From assembly GCF_004341845.1 (NCBI RefSeq), contig NZ_SLVB01000011.1, positions 78,560 through 142,559 of the forward strand: a stretch of 64,000 nucleotides of DNA, in the 5' to 3' direction. The position numbers and the translations under genes were made by a program. Source of the DNA: Novosphingobium sp. PhB165. GTDB lineage: Bacteria; Pseudomonadota; Alphaproteobacteria; Sphingomonadales; Sphingomonadaceae. Position 1 is the first letter of the stretch, and every line of letters begins with the position of its first letter. Under the pieces are notes generated by a model. That model was not told where the DNA came from. It saw nothing but the letters and a program-made list of their open reading frames with translations, and did no database searches. Positions 36,627 to 45,596 of this stretch are shown here, piece after piece.

Positions 36627-37058
36627 ATGAAGAAGCTGGCTGCAATCTATGAGCGCAAGGGGCGATTGTTTGTGACGGCGTCGCACAAGACGAAGGCTGG
36701 GTTCTGGATCGACGACGCGCATGTGGCTTGCTTCAGCCAGCCTTCGCATGATGAGTTGGGCCGCGCCATCGAACAGGCTTTGGAACGCTCGCAGGAAGGC
36801 GTCCTCACACCGTCGCCCGATGCACGTATTGACAAGCCATTGCTGACGGCCGCCGGGGTTGGTTCGTGGCCCACGTTTATGAAATTGTCCAAGCATGTCA
36901 CCGTCTTTAGCGACGGGAGTTTGCTGAAAGTCACCCCCTATCGCAATTTGGGTAGCAAAGAGGGCTTTGAGCCGGAGCCGGATATGGCGGTCCCATCTGC
37001 TACGTCCGTCTCGGTTTTGGGGCAGATCGTTGCAGATCTGCTCAGCCGAGCGGCATAG
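36627..37058 (+). CDS. small cytoplasmic protein, possibly CdiI-like immunity protein
   Basis: A 143-residue protein from the ATG at 36627, starting MKKLAAIYERKGRLFVTASHKT. It has no signal peptide or membrane segment. The pattern of RKGRLFVTASHKTKAGFWID, GVGSWPTFMKLSKHV and a late VTPYRNLG resembles proteins labelled contact-dependent growth inhibition immunity proteins in other genomes. This is recalled from general knowledge and not tested here. No CdiA toxin is nearby, so if the call is right it is an orphan antidote. It lies directly left of an IS5 element. Confidence 0.55.
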   Translation: MKKLAAIYERKGRLFVTASHKTKAGFWIDDAHVACFSQPSHDELGRAIEQALERSQEGVLTPSPDARIDKPLLTAAGVGSWPTFMKLSKHVTVFSDGSLLKVTPYRNLGSKEGFEPEPDMAVPSATSVSVLGQIVADLLSRAA

Positions 37059-37116
37059 CGACAAGCGCCATTGGCTTGAGCTTTCTTATTCCGTCGAAAT
37101 CTGATTCAGGCGTGGC

Positions 37117-37883
37117 ATGAGCCAATATGACCTGACCGACTTTGAGTGGCGCGTGATCGAACCGCTGTTGCCCAACAAGCCGCGCGGTGTCCCTCGCGTC
37201 GATGACCGCCGCGTGCTGAACGGCATCTTTTGGGTGCTGCGATCCGGTGCGCCGTGGCGAGACCTGCCGGAGCGCTATGGCCCACGCACCACCTGCTACA
37301 ACCGCTTTGCGCGATGGCGAAAGGCTGGGGTGTGGGATCGGATGATGGATGCCATCACCGCCGCCCACGACGGCGACATTCAGATGATCGACAGCACTTC
37401 CGTTCGCGCCCACCAACAGGCCGCAACGGCAAAAAGGGGGATCGAGATCATTGTCTCGGTCGATCCCGAGGAGGCCTTACGACCAAAATCCACGCGGTCG
37501 TCGACGGGCAAGGCCTCCCGATCCGACTGACCCTGACTGCCGGGCAAGACCATGACGGGCGGGCGGCTGACGATCTGCTTGATCATGTTGGTGCTGGAAC
37601 GATTGTGCTCGCAGACAAAGCCTACGATGCCAACCGCATCCGCGCATCGCTCCGCGACAGAGGCGCGTTCGCCAATATTCCGCCCAAGGCCAACCGGCGG
37701 TCGAAACCTTACTTCAGCACATGGCTCTATCGCGAGCGGAACCTGATCGAGCGCTTCTTCTCTAAGCTGAAGCACTTCCGCCGGGTCGCTACCCGATACG
37801 AAAAGTTGGCCGAGAACTTCCTGGCTATGGTCCAACTCGCCTCCATGCGCCTGTGGCTCCGTGCTTATGAGTCTACGACCTAG
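37117..37883 (+). CDS. IS5-family transposase, two frames joined by -1 slippage
   Basis: The first frame (37117-37530) gives YDLTDFEWRVIEPLLPNK and the first catalytic aspartate region QMIDSTSVRAHQQ. The second carries GRSRGGLTTKIHAVVD, VLADKAYDANRIR (second aspartate) and ERNLIERFFSKLKHFRRVATRY with the glutamate. The run AAAAAGGGGG at 37431-37440 is the likely slippery site for the programmed -1 shift known in this IS group, giving about 255 residues. It should be active as a fusion, but the element is disrupted downstream. Confidence 0.85.
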
Positions 37884-39314
37884 CACTACTTTGGCAGAAT
37901 TTTGATTTTTGGGATTTCCTCGGCGTTGAATGCGTGATTCATGAGGAGCCAGCTTTTATGGAGGCTGGCGATGGACGAGGGCTGGCAAGCAGATCTGGAG
38001 CGTTGGCTTGAGCCATATCTGGGAAGTCTGGCCAACAAGACGCGGCGGCGGATGTGCCCGGCCTATATTGCCGGCTTGATTGGGCCTGGCGATCGCAAGA
38101 GCATTCAGCCCATGGCAGCTCGAACTGATGCCATCCCTTATGACCGACTGCATCATTTCATCGGGGCCGGCCTGTGGGACAGCGCCCCGCTGGAAGCGAC
38201 CTTGTGGAGCCAGGCAGATCAATTGGTCGGCGGCAACAAGGCGTGGCTGATCATCGACGATACGGCCTTGCCCAAGAAGGGCAAAGCTTCGGTCGGTGTC
38301 GCCCCGCAATATGCAACGGTGCTCGGCAAGAATGCGAATTGTCAGACGATGGTTTCGGTAACGCTCGCATCGGGCGAAGTACCCATCATGCTGAGCCTGC
38401 GCCTGTTCCTGCCGGAAAGCTGGACCGGCGATGTGGCGCGGATGACCAAAGCTGGCGTGCCTGAGCCTTTGCAGAGCTACCGCACAAAGCCCGAGATCGC
38501 TGTGGAGGAAATCGACCGCGCAATCGCTGCTGGCGTTCGCTTCGGCTGCGTCTTGGCCGATGCCGGCTATGGGCTCTCGGCGTCGTTCCGGCAGGCACTC
38601 ACCGCCCGGGATCTATGCTGGGCGGTCGGTATTCCCCGGCACCAGAAGGTCTATCCAGCCGATGTGCAATTGATTTTCCCGGTAGCGACGCGGGGCCGGC
38701 CACGTGTCCGGCACGTGCCTGATGTCAAATCCCGAGCGGCCCATGCCATGCTCGAGGATGCGAAATGGCGACAGGTCAGTTGGAGGCGGGGAACGAAGGG
38801 GAGGCTGAGCGCCCGCTTCGCCGCCATGCGCATGCGCATCGCCGATGGCGCCCCCCAGCGGATTGGCTCTGCAGGAGCCCAGCATATGCCCGGCGAAGAG
38901 GTTTGGCTGGTGGGCGAGCGTCGTTCGAACGGCGAACGCAAATACTACCTCTCCAATCTGCCCGCAGGAACCTCGATCCGCGAGCTAGCAGGCGCGATCA
39001 AGGCACGCTGGGTTTGCGAACAGGCCCATCAGCAACTCAAGGAAGAACTTGGCCTCGATCACTTCGAGGGAAGGTCATGGACGGGGCTGCATCGACACGC
39101 GCTCATGACAATGATGGCGTACGCGTTTCTACAAACACGAAGGCTCGCTCAGGCGGGCCGGAAAAAAAAGAGTCTCCGGGCCGCCACCTCAGCCCAGTCT
39201 GCCAGCAGTTCGCCAAGCCATCCTTGATCGCTTACCGCGCTCTCCGCCAAGCCATTGCCCTCATTGCGGAGGCGCGCTGCTTAAACCATCTAGCAATATT
39301 CTGCCAAAGTAGTG
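37884..39314 (+). mobile_element. IS701-family insertion sequence, complete
   Basis: Inverted ends CACTACTTTGGCAGAAT are identical at 37884-37900 and, reversed, at 39298-39314. They are bounded by the four-base duplication CTAG at 37880-37883 and 39315-39318. CTAG fits the YTAR target of this family. The element is about 1431 bp and encodes one transposase. It entered the stop codon of the IS5 transposase, leaving that stop intact by virtue of the duplication. Confidence 0.9.
37971..39227 (+). CDS. IS701-family transposase
   Basis: About 418 residues from the ATG at 37971, which has GGAGG six bases upstream; the frame is open from 37941. DDE-type features are IIDDTALPKKGK (first aspartate), CVLADAGYGLS (second aspartate) and the late WVCEQAHQQLKEELGLDHFEGRSW with the glutamate. 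Length and motifs are normal and no disruption is seen, so it is probably functional. Confidence 0.9.
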   Translation: MDEGWQADLERWLEPYLGSLANKTRRRMCPAYIAGLIGPGDRKSIQPMAARTDAIPYDRLHHFIGAGLWDSAPLEATLWSQADQLVGGNKAWLIIDDTALPKKGKASVGVAPQYATVLGKNANCQTMVSVTLASGEVPIMLSLRLFLPESWTGDVARMTKAGVPEPLQSYRTKPEIAVEEIDRAIAAGVRFGCVLADAGYGLSASFRQALTARDLCWAVGIPRHQKVYPADVQLIFPVATRGRPRVRHVPDVKSRAAHAMLEDAKWRQVSWRRGTKGRLSARFAAMRMRIADGAPQRIGSAGAQHMPGEEVWLVGERRSNGERKYYLSNLPAGTSIRELAGAIKARWVCEQAHQQLKEELGLDHFEGRSWTGLHRHALMTMMAYAFLQTRRLAQAGRKKKSLRAATSAQSASSSPSHP

Positions 39315-39347
39315 CTAGATCAAAATACAGACGATCATTAACAAACT

Positions 39348-41435
39348 TTATTTATCGTCCCCCACCAAGGCAAGTGCTCCCCAAGAAAAAGCCAGCTGTT
39401 CTCCAGAATGAGAATCAGGAGAAAGTGGCCGGTATAACTGCTCTAGCATCGCAAGACGGAGCGCGCGCGATTTAGACAAATCGCCTTGCCACCAATGCTT
39501 TAGCATCGATGACACAATAGACGCGGTAACATCGTCACGAACGCGCCATTGACTGGCTAGAACTGAATCGGCACCAGCACGGAAAAAAGCGCCCACCAAA
39601 CCGGAAAATGGAGCATTATCAAGAATACCTGGAGCCGCACTGTTGCAATTTGACAAAATAATCCAAGCTCCCCTAAATTTTAAATCTTGGATTTCAAGCG
39701 CCGAGACCAACCCGTCCTCTTCCGGAGACATTGGATAAGACAAGACTAGCGCCTGATCGTCCAGAGAGAGAAATTCTCCCGGCAGAATGCTGTGGCTAGC
39801 CACTAAAACAATATCGCCAGATCGCACTCTCCCGTTCATGCCAAGATTCAAAAAATTCCTCTCAGACGCCTCTTGTCCTGGATATGCTTTATATTTCCAG
39901 CCAACAAGCGCTTTCGCCGCTTCATCACCCTCAAATTTCGTAAACGGCAAATCCGGAAGCGAATTAATTTCGTCGCCCACCTCTTGATGCCGCTCCGTGT
40001 AAAATGGACTCATGGCAACTTTAAAATTCGGATCGATGAAGGCGTAAATCGTGCCTACCAACCTAGACGAGGAAGCAGTTCTAGTCTCCGCCAAGGCCTC
40101 ACCCAGGCTCCGGGATTGCGATATGGCGAAATCTTCTATGAAGCGATGGCAACCCGACGACTGAGGTATATCATTCGGCTGGACGTCCCGGTTGTTAAGA
40201 ACGGCGAAGGGTATAGCAGACAAATAATCCTCGGCGACAAATTTAATGGTACTTCGCCCCGCCTCAATCTTAAGATGATCTACAGACCGCTTCATGACCA
40301 AATCATATATTTTGCGACCAACTTCGCATTCAGACAAACCGCGCCCGCCCACGTCCGACATAGGACCAATCGAAAACCCCTTGGGATCCAATTTTTTCCG
40401 CATTAATTCAATTAATTCAGTTAACTTCTTTTCATTCGAATCTATAACATCAAAAAATATGGAAGATTGAAAAATAGAAATAGCTACCCCCGGAAATTCT
40501 TGCGTAGGGGAAATCAAAAATACTACAGAATCATCTTCAGGGAGAATGAACTTATTAAATGTAGATATTTTATCTGAATTCAACTTCGCGCCAATCCTTA
40601 ATAAACCCTCCAGAGTAACATCGCGCTGCTCGATGCCAAGAGTTTCTTGATCACCCCCGGAAGTGGCATAGGCAATCGCAACCAACTTCCAGCAGCTCGA
40701 CACCTCGAAGCGATTTCCCTGCCGATCAACACCTTCCGCGAGCAACACAGGCATAGATACTGTTTCGACGAGATGACTACACCATTTCGCCAATGTATCT
40801 GGAGATAAGTTTCGGGAATGTAATTTCAGCGCTGCAACCGTAGAAAGATACTGCCATCGGGCCTCCACTCCGGGAGACGCGTGCGAATATACTGCGACCC
40901 GGCCCAACGATTGCATCATTGCTTCCGCATCACCAAGCCCTCGATATGCTGTTGCGAATGCAAACCCAACTGCTAAAATCGTATCTGGCTCGACACCAGG
41001 AATAGTCGTTATAGTCCTTTGAGCTTCGTTCAGAAATTCAAGAGACTCCTCAAATCGATTTTGATCAATAAGATTTTCGGCAAGACCTAGATTTATACTT
41101 ACATTTAAATCATCTTTATTGTTGCTCCTAATATCAATTAATGATCTATATTTCCATTCTATTGACCTCACTCCTGGAAATTTTTTTTCCGCTGCCTCTA
41201 ATAAAGCTAGAGCACGCTCAAAGCCAGCGCGATCAATGTTCGGATCAGCCAAAATCCGATCCACATCATCCAGATTTGGGAAACCGCGGGAGGGATCGGC
41301 ATTCGAGTAAACGTGCACAGGTACACTCTGCGCCCGCGTAACTTGTGCATATCCAACGAAAATGATAATGAATAAGGTGCCGTATAGCGCGGACCTCTTG
41401 AGCACTGAATCAAAATGAAAATAATGGAAAAGCAT
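39348..41435 (-). CDS. secreted CHAT-domain protease with TPR-like region
   Basis: A 695-residue protein. The N-terminus is a signal peptide (LYGTLFIIIFVGYAQVTRAQ), so it should be exported; a GTG at 41405 is another start. Residues about 60-270 look like TPR-type helical repeats. The C-terminal part has the caspase-like dyad: histidine in LVASHSILPGEF and cysteine in ILSNCNSAAPG, followed by AFFRAGADSVLASQW, a CHAT signature. CHAT proteases are known in defence and cell-death systems, usually in the cytoplasm; a periplasmic one is different. Its 5' end overlaps the start of the divergent gene at 41415. It is AT-rich. Confidence 0.82.
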   Translation of the reverse strand: MLFHYFHFDSVLKRSALYGTLFIIIFVGYAQVTRAQSVPVHVYSNADPSRGFPNLDDVDRILADPNIDRAGFERALALLEAAEKKFPGVRSIEWKYRSLIDIRSNNKDDLNVSINLGLAENLIDQNRFEESLEFLNEAQRTITTIPGVEPDTILAVGFAFATAYRGLGDAEAMMQSLGRVAVYSHASPGVEARWQYLSTVAALKLHSRNLSPDTLAKWCSHLVETVSMPVLLAEGVDRQGNRFEVSSCWKLVAIAYATSGGDQETLGIEQRDVTLEGLLRIGAKLNSDKISTFNKFILPEDDSVVFLISPTQEFPGVAISIFQSSIFFDVIDSNEKKLTELIELMRKKLDPKGFSIGPMSDVGGRGLSECEVGRKIYDLVMKRSVDHLKIEAGRSTIKFVAEDYLSAIPFAVLNNRDVQPNDIPQSSGCHRFIEDFAISQSRSLGEALAETRTASSSRLVGTIYAFIDPNFKVAMSPFYTERHQEVGDEINSLPDLPFTKFEGDEAAKALVGWKYKAYPGQEASERNFLNLGMNGRVRSGDIVLVASHSILPGEFLSLDDQALVLSYPMSPEEDGLVSALEIQDLKFRGAWIILSNCNSAAPGILDNAPFSGLVGAFFRAGADSVLASQWRVRDDVTASIVSSMLKHWWQGDLSKSRALRLAMLEQLYRPLSPDSHSGEQLAFSWGALALVGDDK

Positions 41436-41897
41436 ATTCCGCAGCCTAGCTGTTTTTGTAAAGCACTGGGGCTTTGCATAGCAGCATTTATAATGGCGTT
41501 AGGGCCGTCAAGCGCAATTTTTGCGCAGACAGGCACCCACCCCAACAGAGGTCCTTATATTATCTTTTATGACTACGATCAGTCGATCACAGACGTAGAT
41601 CCTGAATCGTACCATATTAGTGACGAAGAAAAACGTATAATTAACGCCGCCATTACAGAACACCTCGTACATCGAAGTAGGATCGGCATCGATGTGTATG
41701 TTCTATTGAATAGGACCCGTCCAATTTCGGAAGAGATTGGCGAATTACGATTCAGAGTGATTAAGGAATATTTAGAATCAAAGGGGATATCACCATCCGA
41801 AATAAGTGGTCAGATCTTTTTCGGAAGCAATGATAATCATGACGAACGAGCTCGAATAGGTATGGAAAGAGCTGAATTAACATTGACACCATATTGA
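41415..41897 (+). CDS. exported OmpA-like domain protein
   Basis: A 160-residue protein with a signal peptide (ALGLCIAAFIMALGPSSAIFAQ). A C-terminal half of about 90 residues reads like a diverged OmpA/MotB fold: DEEKRIINAAITEHL, IDVYVLL, the helix EEIGELRFRVIKEYLESKGI, then SGQIFF and the closing GMERAELTLTP. OmpA-like domains bind peptidoglycan; the key aspartate-arginine pair is not clearly conserved. It is divergent from the CHAT gene, sharing the same few bases at the starts, so the two promoters must overlap. It is AT-rich. Confidence 0.65.
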   Translation: MKIMEKHIPQPSCFCKALGLCIAAFIMALGPSSAIFAQTGTHPNRGPYIIFYDYDQSITDVDPESYHISDEEKRIINAAITEHLVHRSRIGIDVYVLLNRTRPISEEIGELRFRVIKEYLESKGISPSEISGQIFFGSNDNHDERARIGMERAELTLTPY

Positions 41898-41942
41898 TCT
41901 CTTCGTTGCCATATTACCCTACATGTACGCAGTGAGGGCGAA

Positions 41943-42371
41943 ATGAGACATGTGTTATTATCATCTTTTCTGACTATATTTATTGTAACCTCTTCATGCC
42001 AAATTCAAGCAGAGGCTGTTAACAAAATTGACGGCGGGCAAATTTCTGGATCCCGTGGAAATCGGTGGGTCCTGGAAGATGTGGTTATGCTTAGGGGAGG
42101 GAAGGATGATTGCGCCGTCGGCATGGAATATATTTTCATGCCGCGCGGCGTATTAAATATCAATGAGTGCGTTAATGGAACATTACGTCACACTACACAC
42201 TCTTGGAAATTACAAAATCTAGATAGTATTGATCCGATATTGAGAATTGACGATAAACTCTATATTATTTCATTGCAGAACATCGGTTCTGAAAGACGAC
42301 TTCGCCTAAGGTCTCGAGCCATAGACCGCTCCACCCAGACAGAAGATAGAATTTTCACTCTTCGGAGGTAG
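41943..42371 (+). CDS. putative lipoprotein of unknown family
   Basis: A 142-residue protein with a short signal (LSSFLTIFIVTSSC) whose cysteine could be lipidated, so it is likely an envelope protein. The mature part looks all-beta (LEDVVMLRGGKDDCAVGMEYIFM, RGVLNINEC) with further cysteines that could pair, and ends in a basic tail (RIFTLRR). No family is recognised. It lies 45 bases after the OmpA-like gene and two bases before the next gene, so the three are probably one transcript. Confidence 0.65.
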   Translation: MRHVLLSSFLTIFIVTSSCQIQAEAVNKIDGGQISGSRGNRWVLEDVVMLRGGKDDCAVGMEYIFMPRGVLNINECVNGTLRHTTHSWKLQNLDSIDPILRIDDKLYIISLQNIGSERRLRLRSRAIDRSTQTEDRIFTLRR

Positions 42372-42373
42372 CG

Positions 42374-42838
42374 ATGAAGCGGGAGATTGGTTCTGGTGTA
42401 ATACTGGGAATTACAGCGCAGATCATTAGCGTGTGCGGGTTATTAATTGGGTTTTGGCAATTCCAGCACGCTGAATCTCAACGACTTCAAGTAGAGCATC
42501 GACTAAATTTGGAGAGAGATTCTATAGAATTCAAGAGAAAACTTTGGACTAATAGGTTAGACTCATATCGTGAAATAGCCGATCTAGTCGGAGCCATAGT
42601 AATTTCCGATAGCCCGGCGGCTCGACGCAATGCTATTCAGAATTTTAGAAGAAATTATTGGGGATTATCTATATTGGCGGAAGACGACCTTGTCCGGAAG
42701 CAAATGATTGCGTTTAACCTCGAGATTTCGGATTTTCAATCTGGCTGGAGCAACGAGGACCGAATTAAACAGCGTGCCGACGCACTTCTTCAAGCTTGCA
42801 GCACCTCAATTAAGCAAGGCGGTACAAAAGTACGATAA
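42374..42838 (+). CDS. membrane-anchored coiled-coil protein
   Basis: A 154-residue protein. One N-terminal membrane helix (SGVILGITAQIISVCGLLIG) is followed by a coiled-coil-like stretch (FQHAESQRLQVEHRLNLERD and on to residue 65). A helical remainder has no recognised domain. Its start follows the preceding stop by two bases, so it is translated with it. It is AT-rich and the last gene of the cluster starting with the CHAT protease. Confidence 0.65.
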   Translation: MKREIGSGVILGITAQIISVCGLLIGFWQFQHAESQRLQVEHRLNLERDSIEFKRKLWTNRLDSYREIADLVGAIVISDSPAARRNAIQNFRRNYWGLSILAEDDLVRKQMIAFNLEISDFQSGWSNEDRIKQRADALLQACSTSIKQGGTKVR

Positions 42839-42986
42839 CTTAGTACGGATATTGAATATCCTCCCAGCTCCTGGATATCTCATATCGGAATATTTGAAAA
42901 TAAATTAATATTATCACGATTAAATCAGTTGTGTGGCGATAGTAAATTGTCTGCAGGTGGGCAATAATCGCTCAATCATCGTGCGA

Positions 42987-43241
42987 TCACCACAATGCGC
43001 GCGTTTCGATCCAAGCCAATACATCTGAGTGCTTGAAACGCGGGCAGCGCCGAAACTTACTGATCGCGCTCCCCATCTCATATTCCGTTGGAAAGCCGCT
43101 CGGGCGCCGTCTACGTAGCCTATCGATCTGTCGCCTCGATAAACAGGCGATTTGCGCAAATTCTTCGATAGTTATTAGTCTGCAGGTTCCGAATTTATCC
43201 ATTCTGTCGGAAATTTGCGCGGAATGAGCAGGCATCATCAT
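42987..43241 (-). CDS. AlpA/excisionase-like HTH protein
   Basis: An 84-residue protein with a MerR/AlpA-type winged HTH: RLITIEEFAQIACLSRRQID, then RLRRRRPSGFPTEYE and a wing-like FRRCPRFKHSDVLAWIE. These proteins bind DNA as small regulators or recombination directionality factors. Its start overlaps the stop of the DUF2274-like gene by four bases (ATGA), so it belongs to the trb transcript. An excisionase role for the element is possible. Confidence 0.75.
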   Translation of the reverse strand: MMMPAHSAQISDRMDKFGTCRLITIEEFAQIACLSRRQIDRLRRRRPSGFPTEYEMGSAISKFRRCPRFKHSDVLAWIETRALW

Positions 43242-43447
43242 TTCTTCCGCCTAGCGAAGGCCCGATCGTTGTTGATGTATCCATCCAGCATTGCTGGGAT
43301 GAGTTCTGCCACTGTCACCTTCTGGCCGTAGGTTGCCTCGTAGGCTGCGACATAGTCTTCCAGCCTCCGGGAAAGATCCGGCATGAGGTGAATTGCAACC
43401 TTTAGTGGCGTTCGGTCGGGCAGCTTGGGCAGTCTGACGCTGGTCAT
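43238..43447 (-). CDS. DUF2274-type protein of trb clusters
   Basis: A 69-residue protein from the ATG at 43447, starting MTSVRLPKLPDRTPLKVAIH. It has the small helical form of proteins found behind trbI in alphaproteobacterial conjugation loci (LMPDLSRRLEDYVAAYEATYG, LIPAMLDGYINNDRAF). Its start overlaps the trbI stop by four bases. The function is unknown. Confidence 0.8.
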   Translation of the reverse strand: MTSVRLPKLPDRTPLKVAIHLMPDLSRRLEDYVAAYEATYGQKVTVAELIPAMLDGYINNDRAFARRKK

Positions 43448-44742
43448 TGCTGATTTCCCTTCGACCACGGTTCAAGGACAAGATCGCGATGAACCACAAG
43501 GCGAACCTGCGCCCCGGGTCGTATCGTGATCGTCGGCTGAATTTGCAGACTGCGGGAAACGAGCTGATCGCCTGCCCGCGAAACGCTCTGCTGCGTCGAT
43601 TGCCGAATGGCCTGAGCCAAATCACTTTCACCGGTGAAGGTCAGCTCTGAACCGACCCCTAGCAACGTCGAAATCGCCGCTCCTTTGATGACCTGCCAGG
43701 TATGGGCATCGACCTTATCCTCCAGGCCAGCATACCCTGACATGTCGGCCGCCGGCACGTTGTCGAGGCGGATCGAACTGCCATCGGGCATGACGATCCG
43801 CTGCCAGACGATGAGCGCCCGCTTCTGTCCGAAGGCAACAAGGCTATCATAACTACCGATCAGCCTGGCGCCCTGCGGAATGAGCAAGGTCCTCCCCGTC
43901 GCGCTATCGAAGACTTGCTCGGTGACCTGCGCGATCACGAGACCGGGAAGATCCGCACGCAGCCCGGTAATGAGGCTCCCGGCAATCACGCTGCCGGCAG
44001 AAAGCATGTTCGCCGACGCCGCCGAGGTTAGCGCATGCGGCTCAACATCGCCGGCATTATCCTTGGCAGACACAAAATCGGCCTTACGCTGCTGGGCGTT
44101 CGGATCGCCGTTGAAGTCGATCGCGAGCTTTCCTTCGGCGCCGCTTGCAGGCTTTTCGGCCTGAAGCGCAGCAGGTTCCGCAGCAGCAGACATCGCCGCG
44201 GCCTTGGCGCTACCGAATAACAGACCGGACTGCCGTGCCGACCTCCTTTCTTCCTCCATGCGATCCGGCACCGACTGCTGCCTCGTCGCTTGCGATCCTG
44301 GCAAGGCCGTCGAGATCGGCTTGATCGTTGCGCCCTGTCTCTCGACGATGGCCCGCCCGAGGTCACCCGGTAGCGGCGGCCCGAGCTTGGGCACTTTGTC
44401 ATAGCTTTCGGGCAGCGCATTGATCGCGTCGGTTGAGATCTTTGCGGCACTGGCCTCGCTGTCGCCGTTGCCGGCAAGGTGAAGCCTGATCGGCCCGAGG
44501 GCGTACCAGGCGGTTCCCGCCACGATGAGCGCGAGTGTTCCTGTCATCCCGATGATGACTTCCCGCTTGAAGCGGATGGCCCTTGGCGGTTTCGATCGGA
44601 GCGCCAGCGACTCCGGATCGACCTTGGCCGGCGGGCGCACTCCAGCGGCCGGCGCGCTCTCCACATTGTCAGCGGAGCCCACCATTTGCCGGTCTCCAAT
44701 TGGCTGCCGCTGATTGACGGCGCTTACGGGTTCTTCGCTCAT
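43444..44742 (-). CDS. trbI: TrbI/VirB10 family conjugal transfer protein
   Basis: A 432-residue inner- to outer-membrane core protein of the mating channel. One membrane helix (VIIGMTGTLALIVAGTAWYAL) lies at about residues 65-85, followed by a long periplasmic linker. The C-terminal beta-barrel part has AQVTEQVFDSATGRTLLIPQ, IGSYDSLVAFGQKRALIVWQ and PGAQVRLVVHRDLVLEPW. It follows trbG with a four-base overlap. Confidence 0.92.
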   Translation of the reverse strand: MSEEPVSAVNQRQPIGDRQMVGSADNVESAPAAGVRPPAKVDPESLALRSKPPRAIRFKREVIIGMTGTLALIVAGTAWYALGPIRLHLAGNGDSEASAAKISTDAINALPESYDKVPKLGPPLPGDLGRAIVERQGATIKPISTALPGSQATRQQSVPDRMEEERRSARQSGLLFGSAKAAAMSAAAEPAALQAEKPASGAEGKLAIDFNGDPNAQQRKADFVSAKDNAGDVEPHALTSAASANMLSAGSVIAGSLITGLRADLPGLVIAQVTEQVFDSATGRTLLIPQGARLIGSYDSLVAFGQKRALIVWQRIVMPDGSSIRLDNVPAADMSGYAGLEDKVDAHTWQVIKGAAISTLLGVGSELTFTGESDLAQAIRQSTQQSVSRAGDQLVSRSLQIQPTITIRPGAQVRLVVHRDLVLEPWSKGNQQ

Positions 44743-45596
44743 CGCGCCCTCTCCTGAACCGCACCCTCGGCCACGCGCTGGATGCGCACCACCTGCTGGT
44801 TCTTCGTCCCCAGCCGCAATTCGGCGGCCGTGAAGATGCGGTCGACAACATAGAAGCGGCCCGACAGTCGGTAGTTGACCAGCTGTGCCGTCCCTTTCTC
44901 ATCGACAAGGAACAGCGGGGGCGCCTCATCGAGCACAATGCTTGGCGGCAACTGGATGAACGTCTGCCGGCCATCATCGAAGGCGCGGAGCGGCCGCCAG
45001 GTCGGCTTGTCGCCGGATATCTCGTAGTTGAAGTTGAGGTTTTCGGCGCTGAGACCGGCGGCAATTGGCTTTGCCGTTTCCGCTGCGGCCGCTGCCCGCT
45101 TGATCGCGACGAGCTCATCAGCCGGATAGGTCCAGGACAACGCCGATATTGCCGCGCCGCCGCTGCTGGAGAGCGCCAGATGGTAGCTGCGCCGGTCGGT
45201 CGTGATGACAAGGTTGGTTGAAAGCCCCGGCGAGTAGGGTTTGACGAGGATATGGGTGCGCTTGCTGTCGCCCTGCCCGCTTGTCGTATCGCCGATCACC
45301 CAGCGCGCGGTATCGCCGCTGGCGACCGCAACGAGCCCCTCGCCCGCCTGAAGCGCGATATCGGTCACCCGGTCGGGCGCGGTCAAAACGTGGTAGATCG
45401 CCCCCTCGGAATACGCTTGAAGCTGGATGGCCTGGACAAACCCGCTGGCCTGAGGCTCGATCGTCGCCGCGCGATTAGCCCGGTCGACGACGGCCGCGCG
45501 GGAGCTGGGCGCCGGGGCCGCGAGGGCGGGATGGCCCAACACAGGTAGCGCGAGGACGCCCGCGATGATGGCGAGCCTGTGGGAATGCACATTCAT
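44739..45596 (-). CDS. trbG: P-type conjugative transfer protein TrbG (VirB9-like)
   Basis: A 285-residue exported protein with a signal peptide (RLAIIAGVLALPVLGHPALA). VirB9 features are YSEGAIYHVLTAPDRVTDIA, VASGDTARWVIGDT, HILVKPYSPGLSTNLVITTD and a C-terminal module (FDDGRQTFIQLP...FYVVDRIFTAAELRLG). It forms the outer part of the core complex with TrbI. It overlaps both neighbours by four bases. Confidence 0.92.
   Translation of the reverse strand: MNVHSHRLAIIAGVLALPVLGHPALAAPAPSSRAAVVDRANRAATIEPQASGFVQAIQLQAYSEGAIYHVLTAPDRVTDIALQAGEGLVAVASGDTARWVIGDTTSGQGDSKRTHILVKPYSPGLSTNLVITTDRRSYHLALSSSGGAAISALSWTYPADELVAIKRAAAAAETAKPIAAGLSAENLNFNYEISGDKPTWRPLRAFDDGRQTFIQLPPSIVLDEAPPLFLVDEKGTAQLVNYRLSGRFYVVDRIFTAAELRLGTKNQQVVRIQRVAEGAVQERAR

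Larger units (their letters stand above)
37090..39340 (+). mobile_element. IS5-family (IS427-like) element, interrupted by an IS701-family element
   Basis: The transposase (37117-37883) identifies the family. The left end lies near TCCGTCGAAATCTGATTCA (about 37090-37109) and the right end probably just past 39318, where GATCAAAATACAGACG is an imperfect reverse partner. The exact ends and target duplication could not be fixed. The second element sits at its transposase stop codon. Confidence 0.55.

Noticed and set aside
36432..37064. A minus-strand frame of 210 codons over the CdiI-like gene
   Set aside because: No family character; the plus-strand protein has better start context and recognisable pattern, and the minus frame runs into the AT-rich spacer.
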